Below are positions 7,814 to 14,910 of a stretch of 17,257 nucleotides of DNA, in pieces. The notes beneath the pieces are model-generated. The model ran no database searches, had not been told where the DNA came from, and saw nothing but the letters and a program-made list of their open reading frames with translations. The stretch's first letter is position 1. Each line of letters starts with the position of its first letter. This stretch comes from Clostridia bacterium. Its GTDB lineage: Bacteria > Bacillota > Clostridia > Oscillospirales > CAG-272. The stretch lies in contig JAFVRI010000258.1 in the NCBI GenBank assembly GCA_017504335.1, forward strand, positions 1 through 17,257, given 5' to 3'. The position numbers and the translations under genes are program-made.

Positions 7814-9073
7814 ATGGAGCGGATACAGGAGCTGGCAAGCCAATATATTAAAATCGAAGAAGCGGCAAAAGAGTGGAAGGTGACCCCCCGTCGGGTACAG
7901 GTGCTTTGTGCCGACGGAAAGATCCCCGGAGCGGTTCGGATCGGACGGGAGTGGATGATCCCTGCGGGCACGAGCCGTCCCACTGACGGAAGAACCCGTG
8001 CCGCCAAGGAAAAGGCAGAAGAGAATATGCCTCTGCCCCGAAAGACTCCCTTTCTTTATATGAGCGATCTGTACCATACTCCCGGTACGGCGGATGCGGT
8101 GGGCGAGAGCCTTGCCTATAACCACGAGGCGCAGGTGCTGTTTGAAGCCGAGGTTGCCTATTCCAGAGGCGAGATCGACAAGGTTTACGCAAGCGCGAAC
8201 TATTTGCTCGGTAAGCATTCCGGGTTCTACGCCGTGATTTCCGCAGGTATGCTTTTGGCTTTGTGCGCCATCTGGAAGGGGGATATTGAAATGTGGAGAC
8301 GGGCGAAGATCCACATTGCGGAAGCCCCCGCGAAAAACGATTATGACCGTGATACCATGCAGCTTGCCATCAGTGCGGTGGATATTATGTTGTACAGCGT
8401 GGAGAGCTTTCCCGAGTGGTTCAAGATCGGATGCTTTGAACCGTTACACAAGGATGCCTTTCCTGCCGCCAAGGTGTATTATGCCAAGTATCTGTATGCG
8501 GCGGGGTATGCTGTGGCTACGGGAATCGCGAAGCAGGAGGGCATGCAGGGACTTTCCCTGATGTCAATGGTTCCCTGTGCCGTGGAGCCCATGATCTCCT
8601 GGGCAAATGCCAACGGAACCGTCATGTCGGAGATCTATCTGCGCATGACCTGCGCCGCGGTGTATCATAACAGCGGCAGGGATGAGGAGGCGATTCGCCA
8701 TATTGACAAAGCCATTGCGTTGGCGCTGCCCGACAGGCTGTACGGTGTTCTTGCTGAGTACGGAAGAGCCTTGGATACCTTGGTGGAGAAGAGACTTTCA
8801 GCGGTGGATCCGGGGGCATGGGAAAAGGTCAAGGAGCTTCATAAAGCCTACGATGCGGGATGGTCGAAGCTTTCGGGTGCCATTCGCGGCAGAAGGGTTG
8901 TGACCACTCTGACCCCAAAGCAGAGGGAGGTTGCCAAGCTTGCCGCCTTCGGTATGTCCAACAAGGAGATTGCCGATAAATTGAATATGTCCCTCTCCGG
9001 AGTCAAGCAAGCTCTGCTTTCGGTTACCGACAAGCTGGGCGTGGGACGGGATCAGTTTGCTGCGTTTCTGTAA
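7814..9073 (+). CDS. Transcriptional regulator with N-terminal excisionase-like HTH and C-terminal LuxR HTH
   Basis: A 419-residue predicted DNA-binding protein. Residues about 10-55 (YIKIEEAAKEWKVTPRRVQV, then KIPGAVRIGREWMIP) are a helix-turn-helix of the excisionase/HTH_17 type. The centre (about 95-350) is alpha-helical and reads like TPR/MalT-style helical pairs, for example AVYHNSGRDEEAIRHIDKAI. Residues 364-419 are a LuxR/GerE domain (LTPKQREVAKLAAFGMSNKE, then IADKLNMSLSGVKQ). No receiver or autoinducer-binding domain is recognisable. The start is ATG 7814 with AAAGGAG six bases upstream; the longer frame from TTG 7715 would begin inside the promoter. It stands alone between its own promoter and a strong terminator, next to a giant surface protein gene that is its most obvious target. 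That target is inferred. Confidence 0.85.
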   Translation: MERIQELASQYIKIEEAAKEWKVTPRRVQVLCADGKIPGAVRIGREWMIPAGTSRPTDGRTRAAKEKAEENMPLPRKTPFLYMSDLYHTPGTADAVGESLAYNHEAQVLFEAEVAYSRGEIDKVYASANYLLGKHSGFYAVISAGMLLALCAIWKGDIEMWRRAKIHIAEAPAKNDYDRDTMQLAISAVDIMLYSVESFPEWFKIGCFEPLHKDAFPAAKVYYAKYLYAAGYAVATGIAKQEGMQGLSLMSMVPCAVEPMISWANANGTVMSEIYLRMTCAAVYHNSGRDEEAIRHIDKAIALALPDRLYGVLAEYGRALDTLVEKRLSAVDPGAWEKVKELHKAYDAGWSKLSGAIRGRRVVTTLTPKQREVAKLAAFGMSNKEIADKLNMSLSGVKQALLSVTDKLGVGRDQFAAFL

Positions 9074-9074
9074 G

Positions 9075-9118
9075 AAAAAGCATAGCCGTTTTGAAGGCAA
9101 AACGGCTATGCTTTTTTT
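9075..9118 (+). terminator. Intrinsic terminator after the regulator gene
   Basis: A perfect 19-base stem (9075-9093 with 9098-9116) encloses the loop AAGG and runs into T9112-9118. The hairpin begins one base after the stop codon. The left A-run means it could also act on the minus strand. It isolates the regulator transcript from the surface protein gene. Confidence 0.92.
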
Positions 9119-9137
9119 GTTTGGTTTCAAAAAGGCA

Positions 9138-9162
9138 TACCCAAAAAAATGTGTTTTGGGTA
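9138..9162. promoter_or_regulatory. Inverted repeat upstream of the giant surface protein promoter
   Basis: TACCCAAAA (9138-9146) and TTTTGGGTA (9154-9162) are perfect inverted copies separated by 7 bases. The centre lies about 49 bases before the expected transcription start, a common place for activator binding. No run of T follows, so it does not look like a second terminator. It is a candidate site for the regulator encoded just upstream. Confidence 0.4.
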
Positions 9163-9183
9163 GTGCCGCAAAGCAAAAAAATC

Positions 9184-9192
9184 TGCTATACT
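9184..9192 (+). promoter_or_regulatory. Extended -10 promoter of the giant surface protein
   Basis: TG at 9184-9185, one base, then TATACT (9187-9192) forms an extended -10 element. The expected -35 position (9164-9169, TGCCGC) does not match TTGACA. A weak or absent -35 with an upstream inverted repeat suggests that transcription needs an activator. Confidence 0.5.
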
Positions 9193-9231
9193 GTTATCAT
9201 AAAACAAACGAATGCAACAAAGGAGAATCTT

Positions 9232-12200
9232 ATGAAATCCATTCATACGGGAAAAAGAGTTGCCAGTCTGTTGATCGCCATGATCATGGTGATCGGCATG
9301 ATCCCTTTTTCGGGAATCCACGTACATGCGGAAGCCCCGTCTTATCCGACCATCGAGCTGGATACGGAAAAGGTGGTGACGCTGAACGGCGTTGACGTGA
9401 AAAAGGGGATCTTTGCGTTTACGCCTACCGAGAGCGGTCCTTATTCGTTCTTTTCCGTGGACTACGCGTCTGACCCATGCGGAAGAATCCTCGATGCCGA
9501 GGGCCAGGAGCTTGCGACGGATGATGACAGCGGACGGAGCAACAACTTTTCTATGGTATACGACATGGTCGCAGGAACGACCTATCTTTTAGAAGCGAGC
9601 TTCCTGGTGGAAGAGGAAAGCGGTACGGTTTCGGTGAAGGTGATAAAGGCGATCCCTCCCACCGGGGTGACGCTGGAGCTTGAGACGTATACCGACCGTG
9701 TGTACGGCTCAACTATGCTGAATTATTCCGTGTTTCCCGAGTACGCCACGGAGAATGCTCTGTGGGAATCATCCGATGACGAAATCGTTTCGGTTGGTAC
9801 GGATGGTAATATTTTTTTGAGAAAGCCGGGAAGCGCGACGGTGACGCTGACGGTTGCGCCCGGTGTTTCCGACTCGATCGAGATCACGGCGGTTGATGCC
9901 ACGGATATGCTGTTGGACACGGAATATACCGTCAGCTCGGAGATTTATCCCACGACAAGTTTTCGCTTTACCCCCGAGGAAACGGGAAAGTATAGCTTTA
10001 TTTCCGAGGAAAGCGACAATCCCTTTTCGGTTTTTCTTTATTATGACGAAAATTATGTAACCGATAGCTGGTTCGACACTGTCCCCGCTCATTTTGTTTG
10101 CGAGCTGACTGCCGGCACGACCTATTATTTCCGTGCTATCATGAGTCAAGAGAATACGACAAGAAAGGTGATGCTCAAAAAGACGGTTGACGCGACCGCG
10201 ATCTCCTTGAACTTCGAAGAGGTCAAGGGGTCGATCGACTCCTATGCGCGGCTGGAGGTGACACAAGAGCCGTTCCATTCCGTTCCCCTTCCGATCACCT
10301 GGAGCTCTACGGATGCGTCGGTTGCGTCGGTCGATGAGACCGGCTACGTATCTCTTTTGAAGAAGGGAACCGCCACCATTACCGCTTCCGCCGACGAGTT
10401 TTCGGTAAACTGCGCGGTGACCGTGACCGATGTTCCCGCTCTGTCCCGTGAGAAGCAAGAGCTTGCGAGTGTTTATGTGGCAGGCGATTCCGTATATTTC
10501 ACCTATACACCCGAGCAGAGCGGACTTTACGGATTCCAATCTTATTCAAACCGAGACACCTATGCTGTTTTATATGATGAGAATGGCGAGGTTCTTTTGG
10601 AGAGCGGCACAGGAGGAGAGAATGAGAATTTCCTGCTTCTTTACGAGCTGACCGCAAATACAACCTACACCTTGGAAACCTATCTTTGGCAAAATACCGA
10701 GACAGGAAGCTTTTGGGTGACTGTGGCTCCGCTTGATGAGAACCATCAGATCATTCACGAAATTCAGGACTACACCGACCATGACGCATCCGGTCATAGC
10801 GGAACCTGTATCCATTGCCAACTCCACGTGACGGAGTCGCATCGGTATGACAGCGAATATGTTTGCGGTTGCGGCCAAGTTCACGTTCACTATTGCGCCG
10901 AATGGACGGCAAACGAGGACACGCACTCCGGTGAATGCGGTTGCGGTTTTCCTATGGAAGAAGCGCACGATTTCAGCGAGGGCGACTGTGTTTGCGGTTT
11001 GGCAAAGCCTTGCTCCCATTCGGTTTCTGAATGGGACTATAATGAGGAGAGACACTGGGGCTACTGTGGGCTATGCGGCAATGAAGTGAACGCAACTCAC
11101 CAATACGGCGCGGACAACAAGTGTGTGTGCGGCTACTTCGAGCATGAGCATACCGTAGAGGAATGGGGCGACTACAACGAGGAAGAGCATGGGAACACTT
11201 GCGCTCTCTGTGAAATTTATGTGGAAGCCCCCCATAGCTACGGAGCGGACGGCAAATGCGTGTGCGGCTACTTCGAGCATGAGCATATCGTAGGGAACTG
11301 GGGAAGCCGCGACGAGGTAGATCATTGGGACAGTTGCGATCTTTGCGAACTGTATATGGAAGCCCCCCATAGCTACGGAGCGGACGGCAAATGTGTGTGT
11401 GGCTACTTTGAGCATGAGCATATCGTAGAGAACTGGGGAAGCCGCGACGAGGAAGATCATTGGGACCGTTGCGATCTTTGCGATATTTATATGGAAGCCC
11501 CCCATAGCTACGGAGCGGACGGCAAGTGCGTCTGCGGCTACTATCTGCACGACCATGAGATCTCTTGGAAGTACGAGGATGATTATCATTACGGTAACTG
11601 TTCAATTTGTACGATCTATTTCGAGGTGAGCCACGAGTACGATGACGACGGAAACTGTATCTGCGGGTATTTTCTGCATGATCATGAGGCGTCAGAGTGG
11701 CAATATAAAGTGGCGACTCATATGGGCACTTGCGTCTGCGGCAAACAGCTTCCCGAGGAGGAACATGTGTTTGATCCGGACGGCAAGTGCGTCTGCGGTT
11801 ACACCCTGCACGATCACGAGGTCGATCGGTGGGGATATACCGTAGACTACCATTACGGAATCTGCAAGGTCTGCGGCTTTGAAATCCGGGAAGAACACGA
11901 TCACGGTGCCGATGGCAAATGTGTTTGCCCTTACACGGCACACGAGCATATCCTGCGGGATGGCTCTTACGGCATGCAAACCCACTGGGGTTGGTGTGAG
12001 ATCTGCTTTCTTGATATCGAAGAGGCACACGAATTCGATACCGACGGCAAGTGCGATTGCGGTTATGCGGAGCATACGCACATCGTAAAACAATGGAGCA
12101 AGGATGGCGATGGTCATTGGGGCTACTGCGCGATCTGTTCCTGTTTTGAGAGTTATGATCATCGGTTTGATGAAAACGGGCTCTGTATTTGCGGAGCGGA

Positions 12201-14148
12201 AGAACACGTACATGACACCAACGGCTATTTCTACGGAGCAGATTTCCATGAGAAGATATGCTCGGTTTGTGGGTATGCCGATCCGGACATTGTGACGCAT
12301 ATTTTTGACGAAAACTTCCGTTGCGAGTGCGGTTACGTGAAGCTGAACGGAGTAGCCATTGGCGGCAAGGTCTTAGCGGACGGCGAATATCTTGACGAGA
12401 ACGGAACAATTACCGAAACCCTTCCCGTGCAAGGCGGATACGCATATTTCAAGGACGGTGTTCTGACGCTGAAGGATTTTGAGTTGATACACCAAGGGAA
12501 TGTCGATTTTATGTACGGTGAATCCGCAATTTACGCTGTGGAAGATCTGGAAATTGTCCTCGTTGGCAGCAATCGAATTTGCGCCACAGGCGGTGAAGGT
12601 ATTTATACGGAAAACGATCTGACGATCCGAGGAGAGGGAAGCCTTTTGATCGAAGCCTACGGCAACGAAAACGGCATCATCGCGGGCGAGGATCTGACAG
12701 TGGAAGGCGGAGAGCTGACCATCCTTGCAACCGACAACGGGATCAATTGCTATGACGATATCTATCTGTGGGGCGGCTACATTTGTATCGAAGCGGAAGA
12801 CGATGGAATCCAGTGCAATGAGGATGTCAATATCGAAGACGGTGTGATCCTTGTGATCCGTGCGGAATCCGACGGTATTTTCACCTTTTATGATGACGTG
12901 AAGATCCACGGCGGATTGGTGTATGTATACTCTGAGAACGCATCGGGTATCTGTTCGTTTGCGAATGTCAGTATGCTCGGCGGAACCGTGATCATCGATG
13001 GCGAAAGCGGAATTCTTGCCGAGAAGGATATAACGCTGGATGGCGGTCGGTTGATCATCCGTACGCCGGAGGATCCTTGGGTATATGCCATTCTGGCGGG
13101 AGAGAGCGTGACGCTTTTGTCCGCATTAGACGGATATGAGACCGTGCCTGCGATAGAGGGCTATTATTCGTTGATGGCAAATGAAGAGGCTCTTCGAAGC
13201 GTTTCGCTTGATTTCGAGGAAAGCGAATCCCTACTGATCGAAAGAGATTGGATCACTCTGGAAACCGAGGTGGTTTATACGGGCAAGAGTTATATGCCTA
13301 CCTTGAGTGTGACCGATCCCAACACCGGAAAGACGCTTGTTGAGGGTGTGGATTATCGGGTGGAAATGCCTGCCGTTCCCTTCGAGAAGCCGGGGGCTTA
13401 CCCCATCGTCGTGATCGGTATGGAGGAATACAGCGGTGTCGTTGGTATGACGGTCTGGCTGTATAAGAGCTATGTATTGGTTCCAGGTAAAACCACGGAG
13501 ATGACCTTCGTGTGGTATGACGAATTGAAAAACGGTCAATTTACCCCTGCCGCAGACGGAGTTTATACCATAAAATCGGCCGGTAAATACAGATCGAAAA
13601 TCTATGCGTACGATTCCGAAGGAAAGCTTCTTGAAACGGGAAATGAGAATGAGGAAGGAACCGAGTGTACGCTGACTATGGAAATGAAAGCGGGCAAGAC
13701 CTATTTCTTCAATTTATTTGCCTACGGCTTCCGTGACATGACGGTGACTCTGAGCGCCGAGTGCGACGAGCATCTGGGTGGAACGGCAACCGAGACGAAA
13801 TTGGCGGTTTGCGCACGTTGCGGTGCGGAATACGGCGAGCTGTTGCCTCCCGGCTCCTCCGATAGCGATTCGACAGTTGACAGCGATTCAGCAATTGATA
13901 GCGATTCGGCAATTGATAGCGATTCGACAGCCGACACGGATTCGGAAGTCAGTGGCGGCGGTGAGAGCGATACCGAGTCGTCTCTGCCCGAGAATCCCTC
14001 GGAATCGGGTGGTGGACTTTCCGGCGGAGCCATTGCGGGAATTGCCGTGGGTGGCGGAGCTGTTCTCGGACTTGGCGGATTCTCCATCTTCTGGTTCGTG
14101 ATCAAGAAAAAGAAGCTTTCGGATCTGATCGCGGTCTTTAAGAAATAA
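9232..14148 (+). CDS. Giant multidomain surface protein with twelve CxxC/CxC repeats and a beta-helix domain
   Basis: A 1638-residue exported protein. In order: signal peptide 1-33 (VHA then EAP); PPC-like beta domain about 38-135; BIG2 Ig-like 142-226; PPC-like 226-317; BIG2 320-402; PPC-like 405-500; twelve His/Cys repeats 517-1036; a right-handed beta-helix of the carbohydrate-binding type about 1037-1290, with rungs such as AIYAVEDLEIVLVGSNRI and GIYTENDLTIRGEGSLLI; an Ig-like domain 1336-1412; another PPC-like domain 1413-1515; a Ser/Asp stalk 1541-1590; a membrane helix about 1597-1623; and a KKKK-containing tail. It probably projects from the cell and binds glycans; the ligand is unknown. 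I chose ATG 9232 because AAAGGAG lies 6 bases upstream and a signal peptide follows; the longer frame opens with TTG inside the upstream terminator. LPENP precedes the helix but is not a canonical LPXTG. Domain names are from pattern recognition. Confidence 0.85.
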   Translation: MKSIHTGKRVASLLIAMIMVIGMIPFSGIHVHAEAPSYPTIELDTEKVVTLNGVDVKKGIFAFTPTESGPYSFFSVDYASDPCGRILDAEGQELATDDDSGRSNNFSMVYDMVAGTTYLLEASFLVEEESGTVSVKVIKAIPPTGVTLELETYTDRVYGSTMLNYSVFPEYATENALWESSDDEIVSVGTDGNIFLRKPGSATVTLTVAPGVSDSIEITAVDATDMLLDTEYTVSSEIYPTTSFRFTPEETGKYSFISEESDNPFSVFLYYDENYVTDSWFDTVPAHFVCELTAGTTYYFRAIMSQENTTRKVMLKKTVDATAISLNFEEVKGSIDSYARLEVTQEPFHSVPLPITWSSTDASVASVDETGYVSLLKKGTATITASADEFSVNCAVTVTDVPALSREKQELASVYVAGDSVYFTYTPEQSGLYGFQSYSNRDTYAVLYDENGEVLLESGTGGENENFLLLYELTANTTYTLETYLWQNTETGSFWVTVAPLDENHQIIHEIQDYTDHDASGHSGTCIHCQLHVTESHRYDSEYVCGCGQVHVHYCAEWTANEDTHSGECGCGFPMEEAHDFSEGDCVCGLAKPCSHSVSEWDYNEERHWGYCGLCGNEVNATHQYGADNKCVCGYFEHEHTVEEWGDYNEEEHGNTCALCEIYVEAPHSYGADGKCVCGYFEHEHIVGNWGSRDEVDHWDSCDLCELYMEAPHSYGADGKCVCGYFEHEHIVENWGSRDEEDHWDRCDLCDIYMEAPHSYGADGKCVCGYYLHDHEISWKYEDDYHYGNCSICTIYFEVSHEYDDDGNCICGYFLHDHEASEWQYKVATHMGTCVCGKQLPEEEHVFDPDGKCVCGYTLHDHEVDRWGYTVDYHYGICKVCGFEIREEHDHGADGKCVCPYTAHEHILRDGSYGMQTHWGWCEICFLDIEEAHEFDTDGKCDCGYAEHTHIVKQWSKDGDGHWGYCAICSCFESYDHRFDENGLCICGAEEHVHDTNGYFYGADFHEKICSVCGYADPDIVTHIFDENFRCECGYVKLNGVAIGGKVLADGEYLDENGTITETLPVQGGYAYFKDGVLTLKDFELIHQGNVDFMYGESAIYAVEDLEIVLVGSNRICATGGEGIYTENDLTIRGEGSLLIEAYGNENGIIAGEDLTVEGGELTILATDNGINCYDDIYLWGGYICIEAEDDGIQCNEDVNIEDGVILVIRAESDGIFTFYDDVKIHGGLVYVYSENASGICSFANVSMLGGTVIIDGESGILAEKDITLDGGRLIIRTPEDPWVYAILAGESVTLLSALDGYETVPAIEGYYSLMANEEALRSVSLDFEESESLLIERDWITLETEVVYTGKSYMPTLSVTDPNTGKTLVEGVDYRVEMPAVPFEKPGAYPIVVIGMEEYSGVVGMTVWLYKSYVLVPGKTTEMTFVWYDELKNGQFTPAADGVYTIKSAGKYRSKIYAYDSEGKLLETGNENEEGTECTLTMEMKAGKTYFFNLFAYGFRDMTVTLSAECDEHLGGTATETKLAVCARCGAEYGELLPPGSSDSDSTVDSDSAIDSDSAIDSDSTADTDSEVSGGGESDTESSLPENPSESGGGLSGGAIAGIAVGGGAVLGLGGFSIFWFVIKKKKLSDLIAVFKK
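10780..12345 (+). repeat. Twelve in-frame CxxC...H...CxC repeats (about 45 residues each)
   Basis: Residues 517-1036 of the surface protein hold twelve consecutive units. Each unit usually has a Trp, a His three to five residues before CxxC, a second His in the middle, then CxC-G, ending HEH or HDH. Examples are HWDSCDLCELYMEAPHSYG and GKCVCGYFEHEH. Unit 2 and unit 8 have CxC in place of the first CxxC, and unit 9 ends in CVCP. The paired Cys and His suggest metal binding or disulfides. Such repeats occur in large surface proteins of gut Firmicutes, without an assigned function that I know of. Confidence 0.85.
11221..11490 (+). repeat. Near-identical 135-base tandem copies within the Cys-repeat region
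   Basis: Copies start at 11221 and 11356 and differ at only about ten positions. A third copy begins at 11491 and stays similar for about 40 bases; a more diverged one begins at 11086. The exact 135-base period equals 45 codons, so gain or loss of a copy would keep the frame. The high similarity points to recent duplication or gene conversion. Confidence 0.85.
13861..13950 (+). repeat. 18-base tandem repeat encoding the DSDSxx stalk
   Basis: Five units of 18 bases of the type GATAGCGATTCGnnAnnn encode DSDSTV, DSDSAI, DSDSAI, DSDSTA and DTDSEV. The period is a multiple of three, so slippage would change stalk length without breaking the frame. Confidence 0.8.
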
Positions 14149-14180
14149 GATCCATCAGCGGAAAAGGATAGGAGACAACG

Positions 14181-14531
14181 ATGTTCAATAAATGGTTAGA
14201 GGGAACTTCACGGGGATCGGATCACGATCCCCGTGAAGGAGAAGTTTACAAGGTGGTAACGACCTTTGGTAAGACCTTCGAGCTGAGGTACGGATACTAT
14301 TCGGAGATCGACCGCTCGGGAGCTCCCGATATCATCTACCCCGATTTTCTTGCCCATCCGATCTATACCGATGAAGGGGAGCGATTCGTTACCATGATGC
14401 AGGATGCCTGCGAGCAGTTTTCGTCAACATCCAAACGGGGTGTGGACAGCACCTGCGCCGAATGCAAGCATTTTACGCGGGGAGAGGAATGGTTCGGAAT
14501 CTGCACCTGCGCGGACCATCGAAAGCAATAA
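14181..14531 (+). CDS. Hypothetical protein with C-terminal CxxC/CxC motif
   Basis: A 116-residue protein that I do not recognise. It has no signal peptide or membrane segment. The middle (VYKVVTTFGKTFELRYGYYS) looks like beta strands. The C-terminus has C92-x2-C95 and C108-x-C110 (TCAECKHFTRGEEWFGICTC), a possible zinc site. AGGAG lies 6 bases before the ATG at 14181. It follows the giant surface protein by 32 bases with no terminator between, so the two are probably one transcript; a strong terminator begins just after the stop. Codons 9-20 form a perfect 14-base stem. A later in-frame GTG at 14253 with AAGGAG at 14236-14241 is a weaker alternative start. Confidence 0.65.
   Translation: MFNKWLEGTSRGSDHDPREGEVYKVVTTFGKTFELRYGYYSEIDRSGAPDIIYPDFLAHPIYTDEGERFVTMMQDACEQFSSTSKRGVDSTCAECKHFTRGEEWFGICTCADHRKQ
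14206..14238 (+). promoter_or_regulatory. Strong intragenic hairpin near the start of the 116-residue ORF
   Basis: CTTCACGGGGATCG (14206-14219) pairs perfectly with CGATCCCCGTGAAG (14225-14238) around the 5-base loop GATCA. No T-run follows, so it is not a standard terminator. It starts 25 bases after the start codon's first base and partly covers an AAGGAG string (14236-14241). It may slow translation or affect mRNA stability; the role is inferred. Confidence 0.5.
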
Positions 14532-14532
14532 T

Positions 14533-14571
14533 AAAAAACACACCTTTGTGGTAAACAAAGGTGTGTTTTTT
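14533..14571. terminator. Bidirectional intrinsic terminator
   Basis: A perfect 17-base stem (14533-14549 with 14555-14571) has the core CACACCTTTGT and a 5-base loop. It is bordered by A-runs on the left and T-runs on the right, so it can end the surface-protein transcript on the + strand and the small membrane-protein transcript arriving on the - strand. Confidence 0.92.
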
Positions 14572-14616
14572 GTTGCGAAGAAACGCACAAACGGTGCGTA
14601 AATATAAAAATCTGCA

Positions 14617-14856
14617 CTATTTTGCTTTTTGGCGTATTATGAAAAGTAGAATGAACGATATGATCAACGAAAAAAGTAAGTAAAGTAAATATGGCAGATC
14701 AATGATTTTAAGCAAGAAATCATCGAATCCGTTGAATATACAGCGGATAACAATACCCAAAACGCTACAAATAGAAAAGCCCATAAAAAGAACTGTGAGG
14801 AATTGAAGAAATAAGGACAACAACCCCATCTTTTGGTTTTTGTTTCTCTTTTTCAT
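14617..14856 (-). CDS. Small two-helix membrane protein, unknown function
   Basis: A 79-residue protein. The basic start KKRNKNQK is followed by a hydrophobic segment at about 11-37 (LLSLFLQFLTVLFMGFSI), a short polar loop with NGFDD, a second segment at about 50-74 (LPYLLYLLFSLIISFILLFI) and a basic end RQKAK. On the minus strand AAAGGAG lies 8 bases before the ATG, which supports a real gene. The coding DNA is visibly more A+T-rich than the block to its left. It ends toward the shared terminator at 14533-14571. Holin, toxin or immunity roles are possible for a peptide of this shape, but nothing in the sequence singles one out. Confidence 0.6.
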   Translation of the reverse strand: MKKRNKNQKMGLLSLFLQFLTVLFMGFSICSVLGIVIRCIFNGFDDFLLKIIDLPYLLYLLFSLIISFILLFIIRQKAK

Positions 14857-14884
14857 TTGACATTCTCCTTTGCGGTTTTACAAG
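14857..14884 (+). promoter_or_regulatory. Possible promoter reading into the hairpin array
   Basis: TTGACA at 14857-14862 is followed after 16 bases by TACAAG (14879-14884), four of six matches to the -10. It lacks the important final T, and the -35 overlaps the ribosome-site region of the minus-strand gene, so chance is quite possible. If real, it would give a transcript of about 260 bases ending at the terminator at 15112-15152. Confidence 0.2.
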
Positions 14885-14910
14885 AGGCGATCAGCATAAC
14901 TCGCATCTCA

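Noticed and set aside
9138..9162. Second terminator after the regulator
   Set aside because: The inverted repeat is A/T-rich with a 7-base gap and no trailing T-run, and a strong terminator already lies just upstream.
9091..9231. In-frame N-terminal extension of the giant surface protein from TTG 9091
   Set aside because: It starts inside the terminator hairpin and would bury the signal peptide. ATG 9232 has a good ribosome site and begins the signal peptide.
10973..12409. Long minus-strand open frame (478 codons) opposite the Cys repeats
   Set aside because: Arg/Ser/His-rich composition that simply mirrors the repeated + strand codons.
13982..14000. Sortase motif LPENP in the giant surface protein
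   Set aside because: It lacks the Thr-Gly of LPXTG and matches no sortase class motif I know, so it is only reported as a question, not as a feature.
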